This document shows positions 50,915 to 60,386 of a stretch of 64,000 nucleotides of DNA, piece by piece (within the stretch, counting starts at the first letter, position 1; each line of letters begins with the position of its first letter). Below the pieces are notes generated by a model. It was given only the letters and a program-made list of their open reading frames with translations, was not told the origin of the DNA and did not search any database. The DNA comes from Parabacteroides goldsteinii (GTDB lineage: Bacteria; Bacteroidota; Bacteroidia; Bacteroidales; Tannerellaceae). The stretch covers positions 97,497 through 161,496 of the forward strand of contig NZ_JADNBB010000013.1 in assembly GCF_015550595.1 (NCBI RefSeq), given 5' to 3'. The position numbers and the translations under genes are program-made.

Positions 50915-52402
50915 ATGTCAAACATCACTAGAAGATCATTTCTTCAAAGAGGCGCAGCAGCTGCTGCAGCTTTGACCATTGTCCCCGGTTCCGTTCTTGG
51001 AAAAAGTCATGGACATATCGCTCCAACAGATAAATTGAATATTGCAGGCGTTGGTATCGGCGGTATGGGTAATGCTAACTTGAAGAATGTTGAAAAAACA
51101 GAGAACATCGTAGCTCTGTGTGACGTGGATTGGAAGTATGCGAAACCGGTTTTCGACCGTCATCCGAATGCCAAGAAATATTGGGATTTCCGCAAGATGT
51201 ATGATGAAATGGGTAAGTCGATCGATGCCGTTATCTGTGCAACAGCCGACCATACACATGCTATCGTTACTGCCGATGCAATTACGTTGGGTAAACACGT
51301 ATATTGCCAGAAGCCGTTGACTCACTCTGTTTATGAATCTCGTCTGCTTACTAATCTGGCTAAAGAATATAATGTAGCAACACAGATGGGTAACCAGGGT
51401 TCTTCAGATGAAGGTACCGATTTGGTTTGCGAATGGATCTGGAATGGTGAGATCGGCGAAGTGACAAAGGTGGAATGTGCTACCGACCGTCCTATCTGGC
51501 CACAGGGACTGAATGCTCCTGAAAAAGTGGATAAGATTCCTTCTACATTGAATTGGGATTTGTTCTCTGGCCCGGCGCAGGTTCGTGCTTACAATAAAAT
51601 CTACCACCCATGGAACTGGCGCGGATGGTGGGCTTATGGTACAGGAGCATTAGGTGATATGGCTTGCCATATTATGCATCAGCCGTTTAAAGCCTTGAAA
51701 CTGGGTTATCCTACAAAGGTTCAGGGATCTTCCACGCTGTTATTGCAGGATTGTGCTCCTAATGCGCAGCATGTTAAGTTGACATTCCCGGCTCGCGACA
51801 ATATGCCTAAACTGGCTTTACCGGAAGTTGAAATTCACTGGTATGATGGTGGTATGATGCCGGATCGTCCTGCTGGCTTCCCTGAAGGAAAACAATTGAT
51901 GGGCCCTGGTGGAGGTCTGTGTATTTTCCACGGTACAAAAGATACGTTGATTTGCGGTTGCTACGGTCAGCAACCTTGGTTGTTGTCAGGACGTGTTCCT
52001 GCTGCTCCTAAAGTTTGCCGTCGTGTTCCGAATGCAATGAGCGGTGGTCATGAAATGGATTGGGTTCGTGCTTGTAAAGAAAATGCTTCCAGCCGTGTGA
52101 AGACTAAATCTGATTTCTCAGAAGCAGGTCCGTTTAACGAAATGGTTGTAATGGGTGTATTGGCTGTTCGTTTGCAGAACTTGAACAAAGAGTTGCTGTG
52201 GGATGGTCCTAATATGCAGTTCACAAACATCAAGGATGATGAAATGATCAAGATTCTGATTAAGGATGATTTTAAGATTGTTGATGGTGACCCGAAATTC
52301 AACAAGATCTGGACTGATCCTATCAATGCTAAACAGTTTGCAAACGAACTGATCAAGCACAATTATCGCAATGGTTGGAAATTGCCAGATATGCCTAGAT
52401 AA
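50915..52402 (+). CDS. Gfo/Idh/MocA oxidoreductase with twin-arginine signal
   Basis: A 495-aa NAD(P)-dependent oxidoreductase. The Tat-type signal is SNITRRSFLQRGAAAAAAL (RR at 6-7). Rossmann fold with NIAGVGIGGMGNANL, and the EKP-like motif in GKHVYCQKPLTHSVYESRLL. Probably oxidises or reduces a sugar at C3 in the periplasm. The DUF1080 lipoprotein gene follows 21 bp behind; together they may carry out 3-keto-glycoside metabolism, as known for such pairs. Confidence 0.88.
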   Translation: MSNITRRSFLQRGAAAAAALTIVPGSVLGKSHGHIAPTDKLNIAGVGIGGMGNANLKNVEKTENIVALCDVDWKYAKPVFDRHPNAKKYWDFRKMYDEMGKSIDAVICATADHTHAIVTADAITLGKHVYCQKPLTHSVYESRLLTNLAKEYNVATQMGNQGSSDEGTDLVCEWIWNGEIGEVTKVECATDRPIWPQGLNAPEKVDKIPSTLNWDLFSGPAQVRAYNKIYHPWNWRGWWAYGTGALGDMACHIMHQPFKALKLGYPTKVQGSSTLLLQDCAPNAQHVKLTFPARDNMPKLALPEVEIHWYDGGMMPDRPAGFPEGKQLMGPGGGLCIFHGTKDTLICGCYGQQPWLLSGRVPAAPKVCRRVPNAMSGGHEMDWVRACKENASSRVKTKSDFSEAGPFNEMVVMGVLAVRLQNLNKELLWDGPNMQFTNIKDDEMIKILIKDDFKIVDGDPKFNKIWTDPINAKQFANELIKHNYRNGWKLPDMPR

Positions 52403-52423
52403 CAGTTTTAAACTTACATAAAA

Positions 52424-53278
52424 ATGAAGAAGTCAGTATTATTTGCAAGTGCCGCGCTGATGATGTGTTATTTCACATCTTGTGGCGGTGGAAAGAAAAC
52501 AGAAGACGCTGCTGCCGATGCAACAGCCGAAACAAAAACAGAAGCAGCCGTGCCTGAATACACATTATTAGATTTACCGACTGTAGATTTATCTACATTC
52601 CCGAAAGATGCCGACGGTTGGATTACTATGTTTGATGGTAAAACATTGAATGGCTGGAGAGGATATGACCGCGAAGATGTTCCTAATGCTTGGGAAGTAA
52701 ACGACGGCGCAATCCATATTAAAGGATCCGGTGCCGGTGAAGCCGGTGCAAAAGACGGTGGTGACCTGGTTTTTGCTCACAAGTTTAAAAACTTCGAATT
52801 GGAATGGGAATGGAAAGTGGCTAAAGGCGCCAACTCTGGTGTATTTATCCTGATCCAGGAAGTAGAAGGCCAGCCTTCTTATATCTCTTCTCCTGAATAT
52901 CAGATCCTGGACAATGCAAACCATCCGGATGCCAAGTTGGGTAAAGATGGTAATCGTATGTCTGCTTCCCTGTATGATATGATTCCTGCTAAACCGCAGA
53001 ACTCTAAACCGTTCGGCGAATGGAACAAATCAAAGATCATGTGTTACAAAGGTACAGTTGTTCATTATCAGAACGATGAACCGGTTGTTGAATATCACTT
53101 GTGGACTCAGCAGTGGAAAGAAATGCTGGATGCAAGTAAGTTCAGCAAAGACAAATGGCCGTTGGCTTACGAACTGCTGTTGAACTGTGGTGGACCTAAC
53201 AAAGAAGGTTTCATCGGTTTGCAGGATCATGGCGACGACGTTTGGTATCGTAACATCAAGATCAAAGTATTAGACTAA
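52424..53278 (+). CDS. DUF1080 lipoprotein (3-keto-glycoside hydrolase-like)
   Basis: A 284-aa lipoprotein (lipobox TSC at residues 18-20; signal MKKSVLFASAALMMCYF), then an Ala/Thr/Glu-rich linker and a DUF1080 jelly roll: MFDGKTLNGWRGYDREDVPNAW, FELEWEWKVAKGANSGVFIL. Co-transcribed with the oxidoreductase, so probably cleaves its keto-sugar product. Confidence 0.88.
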   Translation: MKKSVLFASAALMMCYFTSCGGGKKTEDAAADATAETKTEAAVPEYTLLDLPTVDLSTFPKDADGWITMFDGKTLNGWRGYDREDVPNAWEVNDGAIHIKGSGAGEAGAKDGGDLVFAHKFKNFELEWEWKVAKGANSGVFILIQEVEGQPSYISSPEYQILDNANHPDAKLGKDGNRMSASLYDMIPAKPQNSKPFGEWNKSKIMCYKGTVVHYQNDEPVVEYHLWTQQWKEMLDASKFSKDKWPLAYELLLNCGGPNKEGFIGLQDHGDDVWYRNIKIKVLD

Positions 53279-53307
53279 TTTCGTAATTTACGGATAACTA
53301 ACTTATT

Positions 53308-53351
53308 AATACCCGGAATCGGCAATATGCCCGACTCCGGGTATTTTTTTC
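53308..53351 (+). terminator. Terminator of the oxidoreductase operon
   Basis: AATACCCGGA / TCCGGGTATT with an inner CGG / CCG pair, followed by a run of T. Confidence 0.85.
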
Positions 53352-53442
53352 CAAAAAAGTTTCTTTATCTTGTAACCTTTCCTCCGGAGTGTTAGTCTTA
53401 TCTGTAAACGAAACAATTAGAAACATTTTAAATATTGAAATT

Positions 53443-53808
53443 ATGGAAGAATGGTTAATTCCTTTGGTTGCGATTATTTGTGCGGTTGGTCTGCCTGTAC
53501 TGTTGCTTATGATACTTGTCATCAGAACAACCCGGACAAAGCATGAAGAGCGTATGGCTATGATCGAAAAGGGTATCGTACTGGAAGAGCCTGAGCGGAA
53601 GGTAAATAAATACAATGCTCTACGCAATGGTTTACTGATGGTCGGACTTGCATTGGGCGCTATGGCTGGTATTTGTTTGGATGATACGATGCCGAGTGAC
53701 TGGCAAGGTTTTTCAGTTGTTATCTTTACTGTTTTGGGTGGAGGTCTTGCCTATCTCATTTATTTCTTCATTGTTCTGAAGATGATGGAAAAGGAGAAAG
53801 AACAATAA
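53443..53808 (+). CDS. DUF6249-like membrane protein
   Basis: A 121-aa protein from the ATG at 53443 (MEEWLIPLVAIICAVGLPV). Three transmembrane segments (about 5-28, 60-80, 90-113) and a cytoplasmic TRTKHEERMAMIEKGI segment. The gene is followed 10 bp later by a sigma factor gene, suggesting one operon of membrane protein, sigma factor and anti-sigma-like protein. Confidence 0.7.
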   Translation: MEEWLIPLVAIICAVGLPVLLLMILVIRTTRTKHEERMAMIEKGIVLEEPERKVNKYNALRNGLLMVGLALGAMAGICLDDTMPSDWQGFSVVIFTVLGGGLAYLIYFFIVLKMMEKEKEQ

Positions 53809-53818
53809 AACCGGATTG

Positions 53819-54382
53819 ATGGACGAACAAAAGTGGATAAAAAGCATTCTGGCAGGGGATACCAAAAGTTTCTCCTGCCTCGTCGCGAAGTACCAGCAGA
53901 TGGCATTCAATATTGCTTTCCGTATACTGGAGAATCGCGAGGAGGCAGAAGAAGTCGTGCAGGATGCTTTTGTGAAGATGTATCGTGCGCTTCCGTCTTT
54001 CCAGTTTGGCAGTAAGTTCTCTACCTGGTTCTATAAAATAGTTTACAATACTGCAATAACGGCGCAAAGAAAGCAATCTCTTTTCGAGAGTTACGATGAT
54101 GCCGTTGCAACCGATCTGACAACCAGTGAAGTGGATAGTGCGACTGCTATCCTGGAACGGGAAGACCGGAAAGAAATAATTGCCCGAGTACTGAAAAAGT
54201 TACCGGCTGACGAAAGCCTGGTGCTTACTCTCTTTTACCTGGAGGAGTGTTCTATTGCTGACATCGGTCAGATCACGGAAATGACTCCTTCCAATATTAA
54301 AATAAAATTGTTTCGCGGACGTAAACACTTCTACGAAACCTTGCAGTTGATGATGAAGAATGAAACAGCATATGTGTTATGA
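53819..54382 (+). CDS. ECF-type sigma-70 factor
   Basis: A 187-aa sigma factor from the ATG at 53819 (MDEQKWIKSILAGDTKSF). Region 2 contains RILENREEAEEVVQDAFVKMY; region 4 contains LEECSIADIGQITEMTPSNIKIKLFRGRKHFYE. Its stop overlaps the next start by ATGA, so the following membrane protein is probably its anti-sigma partner. Confidence 0.9.
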   Translation: MDEQKWIKSILAGDTKSFSCLVAKYQQMAFNIAFRILENREEAEEVVQDAFVKMYRALPSFQFGSKFSTWFYKIVYNTAITAQRKQSLFESYDDAVATDLTTSEVDSATAILEREDRKEIIARVLKKLPADESLVLTLFYLEECSIADIGQITEMTPSNIKIKLFRGRKHFYETLQLMMKNETAYVL

Positions 54383-54753
54383 ATAAGTCGGATAAAGATA
54401 TAAACCGTTTGACCAGGAAAATCCTGAAGGAAGGAATGGTCGAACCGTCTCCGGATCTGAGCCTGAAGATCATGGATCTGATTATGCAGGAAGAGCCTCT
54501 GAAAGTGCCGGAAGTGAAGAAGGTAAAGTGGCATTCCGGAATGTCGCCTTTTATGATAATTGGTATAATTATTGTGTATCTCGTGGCATTTGCCGGATTA
54601 TTGATGCTTGTCGGTCGGCAACCCGAAGGAAACGTTAACCATCTGTTGACTGGTTTAAAAGAAAAGTTGCCGTTTATCCTGACGGTGGTGGCTATCGTCG
54701 GGTCGTTGATATTTTATTCTACTTTGGACAAGGTCTTGGCGTTACGGTATTGA
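54379..54753 (+). CDS. Anti-sigma-like membrane protein
   Basis: A 124-aa protein with an N-terminal cytoplasmic helix region (DKDINRLTRKILKEGMVEPS) and two membrane helices (about 54-78 and 96-114). No enzyme motif. Translationally coupled to the sigma gene, so an anti-sigma role is likely but inferred. Confidence 0.6.
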   Translation: MNKSDKDINRLTRKILKEGMVEPSPDLSLKIMDLIMQEEPLKVPEVKKVKWHSGMSPFMIIGIIIVYLVAFAGLLMLVGRQPEGNVNHLLTGLKEKLPFILTVVAIVGSLIFYSTLDKVLALRY

Positions 54754-54768
54754 TGGGATGTAGTGTCG

Positions 54769-54801
54769 TTTGTAGGGGCGGGGTTTGCCCGCCCCTACAA
54801 A
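54769..54801. repeat. GTAGGGGCGGG hairpin (REP-like)
   Basis: TTTGTAGGGGCGGG and its exact complement (14 bp) around a 5-nt loop, between convergent genes. Same core as the palindrome at 47631-47650. Could act as a bidirectional terminator. Confidence 0.7.
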
Positions 54802-54829
54802 ACCTGTTATTTGGGTTCAATATTTTCTA

Positions 54830-55906
54830 TTATAACGCCTTTACACTTATATTGCTATAATTATTCCCATCGAAATAAATGCGTCCATTGTTTCCGCCAT
54901 TGATTTCATAATAATGGTTTGTCTTATCCTCTGTTGAAGTTTTGGTGACATTGAAACCTTTGACATTATGGTTGCCATATTTCATGTTTTCGGCAGCCAC
55001 TTTGAAAGAAGCTTTCGAAGGGATATTCACATTCAGGTTACCGTAGCGGGCATCTATTGTCAGGCTTTTGAAATTAGCAGAAAGCTCTTTTATGTTTAGT
55101 GAGCTGTAAGCCAATTCACTGACATCCAGTGACTCCTTGACGGAACCAATCGTCGCTTCACTGTATTTGATCTCCATATTTCCCCTGTCGAGACTCTCTA
55201 TCTTCACATTTCCATATTTGTTTTCCAGGTTGAGCTGTGAGCAATTCTTGATCTCCATATTGGAATACTTGTTATCTGCGTTCAGTAGGTTGGCATTTCC
55301 GACTGATACCTTACCGCAATAGCCAAAATCCAGATTAGCCTTCGTTACATTATTAATATCCACATTTCCATATTTCACTTCCAGGTTAAGAAGTTCTGTG
55401 AAGCTACCTGCATTCAGGTTGCCATATTTCACCTGTATGGTGCTTTTGCCTTCATTCTTATCCGGCAGGTTGATATTTCCGTATTTCTGTGACAGATTGA
55501 TTGCCAGCTTGGAAGGAATACTGATGTAATAATTGATTGTGAAACGTTCGTTGTTGTTATTGCTCGATCGCTGTTCTTTGAGCGATGTAATGGCAGAAAC
55601 AGTATTTCCGTTCTTTTTCAACTCGATCTGGACACGGTCCAGAGTAGCTTGTGCAGCCTCTTCGGTCTCCGCTTTCGCCTCTATTTCGACGCGGATAAGT
55701 GCTTCATTCTTATTCCAGTGCGTTACGGTGATGTTGCCGTAGCGGTTATCGGCAAGCAGCAGGTCGCTCAAACTGATACTGAATGATTGACTGATCTCTT
55801 TCTTCTTGATCCTCTCCGGTTTTCCGGCCCGGCCGCAAACGGTACTTACGATAAGCAACATCGCCAGAAGTAATAGTGAACGGCTTTTTGTTTGTTTTGT
55901 ATTCAT
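54830..55906 (-). CDS. DUF4097-like secreted protein with KYGN repeats
   Basis: A 358-aa protein with signal peptide about 1-26. The mature part is a beta-strand repeat array in which KYGN or KYSN recurs about every 20-25 residues (QKYGNI, VKYGNL, VKYGNV, NKYSNM, NKYGNV, IKYSEA, ARYGNL, MKYGNH). This suggests a beta-helix of the head-GIN/DUF4097 type. Third gene of a sigma, anti-sigma, adhesin-like unit (56996 to 54830). Function unknown. Confidence 0.75.
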   Translation of the reverse strand: MNTKQTKSRSLLLLAMLLIVSTVCGRAGKPERIKKKEISQSFSISLSDLLLADNRYGNITVTHWNKNEALIRVEIEAKAETEEAAQATLDRVQIELKKNGNTVSAITSLKEQRSSNNNNERFTINYYISIPSKLAINLSQKYGNINLPDKNEGKSTIQVKYGNLNAGSFTELLNLEVKYGNVDINNVTKANLDFGYCGKVSVGNANLLNADNKYSNMEIKNCSQLNLENKYGNVKIESLDRGNMEIKYSEATIGSVKESLDVSELAYSSLNIKELSANFKSLTIDARYGNLNVNIPSKASFKVAAENMKYGNHNVKGFNVTKTSTEDKTNHYYEINGGNNGRIYFDGNNYSNISVKAL

Positions 55907-55918
55907 GATGTATCTTAT

Positions 55919-56464
55919 TTATTTGTTGTCGTTTTCATTCTCTGTCGTTACCCGCTCCATCTGTTCCAGCATGAAGTTCAGTGTCTCGATACTTGTGCTG
56001 TAATGCTGGTTCATGGCAAACAGTGCATCGTTTGAGCAGGGCAGCGTAGGTAGGATTGTCTTTTCAAACATATAATTGTCTTTGAGTATCTTCCTGCTTT
56101 CCTGTAACAGACCGGCTGCGCCCGGAGCTTGTTCTTTTTTATACAATGTCTCCATCTGTGCCAGGATATCGTCTATCTGCATATTGTAATAGACACGCAG
56201 TTCGTTGATCTCCTCCTGTGCCTTGCAGGTTTTCTGAATGGCTGCCTTCTGATGGATGGGGGCAGGCGTACCGCCCGGCATCCGGAACAAAAACAACAGG
56301 GCAATAGATGCTGCAGCAGCAAAAGCGCACAAGCTGTATAGTTTGAAACGGTTCTTACGCGCAGGAGCCAGTTTCTTTTCGAAGCGATCGAAGTGACCTT
56401 CCGGCAGAAGGTCATCTTCAAAAGCTTCTCTATTGGTGTCTATGAAATTCTTTAACTTGTCCAT
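55919..56464 (-). CDS. Anti-sigma-like membrane protein
   Basis: A 181-aa protein: cytoplasmic N-terminus (LPEGHFDRFEKKLAPARKNRFK), one membrane helix (LCAFAAAASIALLFLF) and a periplasmic helical domain with coiled-coil character. It lies 1 bp behind the sigma gene, so it is probably its anti-sigma or sensor. Confidence 0.65.
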   Translation of the reverse strand: MDKLKNFIDTNREAFEDDLLPEGHFDRFEKKLAPARKNRFKLYSLCAFAAAASIALLFLFRMPGGTPAPIHQKAAIQKTCKAQEEINELRVYYNMQIDDILAQMETLYKKEQAPGAAGLLQESRKILKDNYMFEKTILPTLPCSNDALFAMNQHYSTSIETLNFMLEQMERVTTENENDNK

Positions 56465-56465
56465 G

Positions 56466-56996
56466 TCAATTGACTGATATAATGTCTAACAATTTGCGCT
56501 TTGCCCGCAGATACTGACTGCGTACGCTTGGCGGCTGAATATTCAGGATAGAGGCAATCTCTTCCATATCATACCCCTCAAAGAGGTAAAGAGAGAGGAT
56601 CACACGGTAACCGGCCGGCAGTTTGGCAGTCGCTTCTTTTATCTGCTTTACCGAATACTGTATATCTTCCTCGCTGGGTTCATCGGATTCGGGATCGGCA
56701 TAGTTGTCCGACAATTCGTCCCATTCCGGAGTCTGGCGGCGAACATAATCAATGGCCGTATGGACTGCTATCCGGTGCATCCAGGCTTCGAAACACAGAT
56801 TGTCTTTATACTGATCGATGCGGGTGAAGATTTTCAGGAACGCATCCTGCATGGCTTCTTCCGCTTCTGAGGTGTTGCCGACGATACGCAGGCAGGCAAT
56901 GTACAATCGCTGTGCGAATTGTTTGTACAGGGCCAGTTGCGCGCTTCGCTTTCCGTTCCGGCAACCTTCTATCAGTTGTTCTGTAGTTTCGTTCAT
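56466..56996 (-). CDS. ECF-type sigma-70 factor
   Basis: A 176-aa sigma factor from the ATG at 56996 (MNETTEQLIEGCRNGKRSAQ). Region 2 contains VGNTSEAEEAMQDAFLKIFTRI; region 4 contains YLFEGYDMEEIASILNIQPPSVRSQYLRAKRKL. First gene of the run sigma, anti-sigma-like, DUF4097-like. Confidence 0.9.
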   Translation of the reverse strand: MNETTEQLIEGCRNGKRSAQLALYKQFAQRLYIACLRIVGNTSEAEEAMQDAFLKIFTRIDQYKDNLCFEAWMHRIAVHTAIDYVRRQTPEWDELSDNYADPESDEPSEEDIQYSVKQIKEATAKLPAGYRVILSLYLFEGYDMEEIASILNIQPPSVRSQYLRAKRKLLDIISVN

Positions 56997-57063
56997 TTGT
57001 TTATATAAACGGAGGGCAAGTTGCAAACGTTGCATCTCCGGCTACGAATTTATACAAAAAAAA

Positions 57064-57088
57064 GAAAGACATCATCACGATGTCTTTC
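57064..57088 (-). terminator. Terminator of the NigD-like gene
   Basis: GAAAGACATC / GATGTCTTTC perfect stem with a 5-nt loop; on the minus strand a run of T follows. Confidence 0.8.
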
Positions 57089-57130
57089 TCCCTGAACTAA
57101 ATGATAAAAATAAAAGTTATGTGGGAAGGT

Positions 57131-57874
57131 TTAATTTGTCGTTTGAAAATCCTCAGTTCCCATCACCGGGGCTCTCCCCGTTGCCGAACCGGATTTGTAT
57201 TTAAGTTCAATCGTTTCGTCTCCATCATACGATTTGTACTTGATTTTCATCGTCACTGTCTCACCTCCTGTTTCCGGCAGACTGTTCAGTCTGAATGAAG
57301 CTAATCCCCAGCCTTCGGCGCCTGACAGGCTACCGTTTGCATTATGGCGGAATTCCAGTTCGTATGTATCGGAGTTTTCCATTTTTACGAGATTCATAAA
57401 ATGTTTGCTTCCGTACTCAAAGTAAGTGGCAAACTGGAAGTTTATATATCCGTCTTCAATCCATACTGACTTCATCGTCACCGGATCTTTACCGTAATAT
57501 TCATCGTTTTTATCTCCCAGGTCTGGTGCGATCGATTTGGTCAGAACTGTATCTATCCTGTTCAGGCGGATCACATAATCCTGTTCGATGTTCATATCTT
57601 TACCCGGTCCGAGTAATGTAAAGTTGATGAATGCTCTTCTTTCTTTACTTACATCGAAGTTCGGAGTGGTAACACCGGCTGCCGGCCAAAATGAAATAGA
57701 ATCGTCCCACTGGAGATAATATGAGTTGTTGCCAAGCGGTTTGACAGTTGCTACACCGACACTATATTTATCGGGAGAATAGCCGTCATCATCCAGGCAA
57801 GAGTATAATGTAGAAGATACCAAAACAGTACCTAATACCAATAAAAAAGTCTTCAACGTCTTCATAGCTTTCAT
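57131..57874 (-). CDS. NigD-like lipoprotein
   Basis: A 247-aa protein with lipobox SSTLYSC in a signal peptide of about 26 residues, then an OB-like N-terminal and a C-terminal beta-rich domain of the NigD family (Bacteroidetes). NigD was named from a Prevotella nigrescin locus; the role of most members is unknown. Monocistronic. Confidence 0.78.
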   Translation of the reverse strand: MKAMKTLKTFLLVLGTVLVSSTLYSCLDDDGYSPDKYSVGVATVKPLGNNSYYLQWDDSISFWPAAGVTTPNFDVSKERRAFINFTLLGPGKDMNIEQDYVIRLNRIDTVLTKSIAPDLGDKNDEYYGKDPVTMKSVWIEDGYINFQFATYFEYGSKHFMNLVKMENSDTYELEFRHNANGSLSGAEGWGLASFRLNSLPETGGETVTMKIKYKSYDGDETIELKYKSGSATGRAPVMGTEDFQTTN

Positions 57875-57955
57875 ATCACATTGTTATTTCCCATTCTATA
57901 TTAAGCTAGATGGGAGAAATTTACGAAATGCTGCAAAGATGTATGATAAAAGATG

Positions 57956-59089
57956 TTAATCTCTCAGTGACTGGTAGATAAGTTCGGCCGTGCGACGGGA
58001 AGCCCCCGGTTTTCCGAGCAGGTGGATCACTTCGTCGTATCCTTCAAGCATCTGATTGCGATAGGTTGGATCATTCAGTATTCTATCCAGCTCTTCATGG
58101 ATTTGGCGGGTAGAGAAGCGGGCACCGAACAATTCTTGTACCACTTCGCGGCCGGCAATCAGGTTGACCAGTGAGATATATTTGGTATGGAAGAAATTGC
58201 GGAAGATAAAGCTTGCCAACCGTCCGGCTACCACGTAGTAGCACACTACCTGCGGCACACGGAACAGGGATGTTTCAAGCGTGGCCGTTCCGGAAGTGAC
58301 TAGTGCGGCGTGGCTGTGTTGCAGCAGGTCGTAGGTCTTGCCGAAGACGATCCGGGCCTGATGGTTACCGATATATTGTTTGTAGTATTCCGGCTCGAGT
58401 CCGGGTGCTCCGGCAATAACCGGTTGATAATCCGGATAGGAGGCGGCTACTTCGAGCATGGTCGGGAGATTGTCTTTGATCTCCTGCCGGCGGCTTCCGG
58501 CAAGGAGGGCGAGGATTGGTTTGTCAGGCAGTCCTTCGTCTATTATGAATGTATCGGGTCCGGCAGCTTGCTTCTCTTTATATTGTGCAACTGAGTCTAC
58601 CGAAGGATTTCCTACATAGTCCACCGAGTAGTTCAGCTTGTGGAAGAATTCCGTTTCGAAGGGCAGGATGCAGAACATACGGTCTACGTAACGGCGGAAG
58701 TCCTTGATGCGGTACTGTTTCCACGCCCATATCTTCGGCGATATATAATAATAGACAGGCAGGTGTAATACCGTTTTTACGAATTTGGCTATTTTCAGAT
58801 TAAATCCCGGATAATCGATCAGTATGACTACGTCCGGCTGATATCTGCGGATATCTTCCTCGCAAGTCTTCATATTATTCAGGATTGTACGCAGGTTGAG
58901 CAACACCGGGATAAAGCCCATAAAGGCCATTTCCCTGTAATGCTTTACTAAAGTGCCGCCTACGGCCTGCATCAGGTCTCCCCCGAAGAAGCGGAAATCC
59001 GCTTCCGGGTCTTTCTCTTTCAATGCAGCCATCAGGTTCGACGCATGTAAATCGCCGGAAGCTTCACCTGCGATCAGAAAATATTTCAT
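57956..59089 (-). CDS. lpxB: Lipid-A-disaccharide synthase
   Basis: A 377-aa glycosyltransferase (family GT19) joining UDP-diacylglucosamine and lipid X to the lipid A disaccharide. Start at the ATG at 59089 ([20 protein letters not shown]), which overlaps the surE stop (ATGA). Motifs: [31 protein letters not shown] and [18 protein letters not shown]. Translationally coupled to surE. Confidence 0.94.
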   Translation of the reverse strand: MKYFLIAGEASGDLHASNLMAALKEKDPEADFRFFGGDLMQAVGGTLVKHYREMAFMGFIPVLLNLRTILNNMKTCEEDIRRYQPDVVILIDYPGFNLKIAKFVKTVLHLPVYYYISPKIWAWKQYRIKDFRRYVDRMFCILPFETEFFHKLNYSVDYVGNPSVDSVAQYKEKQAAGPDTFIIDEGLPDKPILALLAGSRRQEIKDNLPTMLEVAASYPDYQPVIAGAPGLEPEYYKQYIGNHQARIVFGKTYDLLQHSHAALVTSGTATLETSLFRVPQVVCYYVVAGRLASFIFRNFFHTKYISLVNLIAGREVVQELFGARFSTRQIHEELDRILNDPTYRNQMLEGYDEVIHLLGKPGASRRTAELIYQSLRD

Positions 59090-59850
59090 AATCCCCAATC
59101 GTTATATTTGTTCATCCAATCGTAATCCGTCACGTCTAGTTTGCAGGGGACCAGGGAGGCATATCCGCTGTCGAGTGCCAGTGTATCGTTGTCCGGGTGT
59201 ATCGGTTTGGCATTCTCGAAAGAGCCGGTCAGCCAGAATACAGGTTTCCCGCTTCCGTTTTCCGAACGTTTAAATTCCTTTACCCATTTTCCGGCAGCCT
59301 GGCGACAGATCTTCATCCCCTTTACAGCATCGGTCTTTGGTACGTTCAGGTTCAGGTAAGTACCTGCGGGCAGTCCTTCTTTCAATACACGACGGGCCAC
59401 CATACGTCCAAGCCGGCAACATTCCGTAAAGTCGGCATCCTCATGATGATCAAGTAGAGATACTCCCAGGGAAGGGACACCGAACACACAACCTTCGGCT
59501 GCTGCTCCCATTGTACCTGAATAAAGGACGCTGATAGCCATATTTCCCCCGTGGTTGATACCCGAAACCAATAGGTCGGGCTTGCGTTCGAGAACTTCGT
59601 TGATAGCCAGTTTCACGCAATCGACCGGAGTGCCGGTACATTTATATACCGTCAGTCCTTTTTCTTTCTTCACCAATGAATATTGGAGAGGGTTCTCTGC
59701 CGTGATAGCGCTACTCATTCCCGAACGGGGACCATCGGGAGCCATAACAATCACTTCTCCAAGGTCGAGCAGGCATTCTATTAACTCATTAATTCCTTTG
59801 GCGTTTACGCCGTCATCGTTTGTAATCAGGATAAGCGGTCTATCGTTCAT
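59086..59850 (-). CDS. surE: 5'-nucleotidase SurE
   Basis: A 254-aa metal-dependent nucleotidase. Active-site motifs: [15 protein letters not shown] at the N-terminus, [13 protein letters not shown] and [22 protein letters not shown]. First gene of the surE-lpxB pair. Confidence 0.94.
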   Translation of the reverse strand: MNDRPLILITNDDGVNAKGINELIECLLDLGEVIVMAPDGPRSGMSSAITAENPLQYSLVKKEKGLTVYKCTGTPVDCVKLAINEVLERKPDLLVSGINHGGNMAISVLYSGTMGAAAEGCVFGVPSLGVSLLDHHEDADFTECCRLGRMVARRVLKEGLPAGTYLNLNVPKTDAVKGMKICRQAAGKWVKEFKRSENGSGKPVFWLTGSFENAKPIHPDNDTLALDSGYASLVPCKLDVTDYDWMNKYNDWGL

Positions 59851-60071
59851 CGCGTACTTATTTTTATAATTACTTCTACAAATGTAACGATAATCTTTTG
59901 ATGGCGGATGCTTTTAATTTATTCTAACGTTCGATGTGGGTGTTCTGCTCTTGTTATATGGCCCTCTGGTGATGCTTGCGTACAGTAAGGTTTTTCATTA
60001 GCATATCTAAGGCCGGAGTATAGCATAATTAAGGTGAAAGGTCAGTAATATCAAAAACGTAAGGCATAGAA

Positions 60072-60127
60072 TACAAATATGTAAGGCATACCTTTCAAAA
60101 AAGCAAGGCTTGCCTTACATATTTGTA
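60072..60127. repeat. Perfect 16-bp inverted repeat
   Basis: TACAAATATGTAAGGC (60072-60087) and its complement (60112-60127) around a 24-nt loop. GTAAGGCATA also occurs twice in direct orientation (60059 and 60081). No T run follows, so it is not a simple terminator. Confidence 0.65.
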
Positions 60128-60386
60128 ATCATAGCCTTTCTTTTATAAAAGTAGGGAGGAAAGGGATAAATCATTAGGTACTTCCGGATTAGTTATCTTA
60201 ATGAAAGAACTTAGTTGTTTAGGGGAGATAAATCGTAGTTATGGAGGGTTGAGGTCAGAGTATGAGAATCCGAAATTCGAGGTATATATGAGGTGGAATA
60301 ATTAATGTACGCGTGTACATATAATATATAGGATCTGTTTTTTTGAGGGATGACTTATATAATATGGGTTGCAGGAATCGTAGGAG

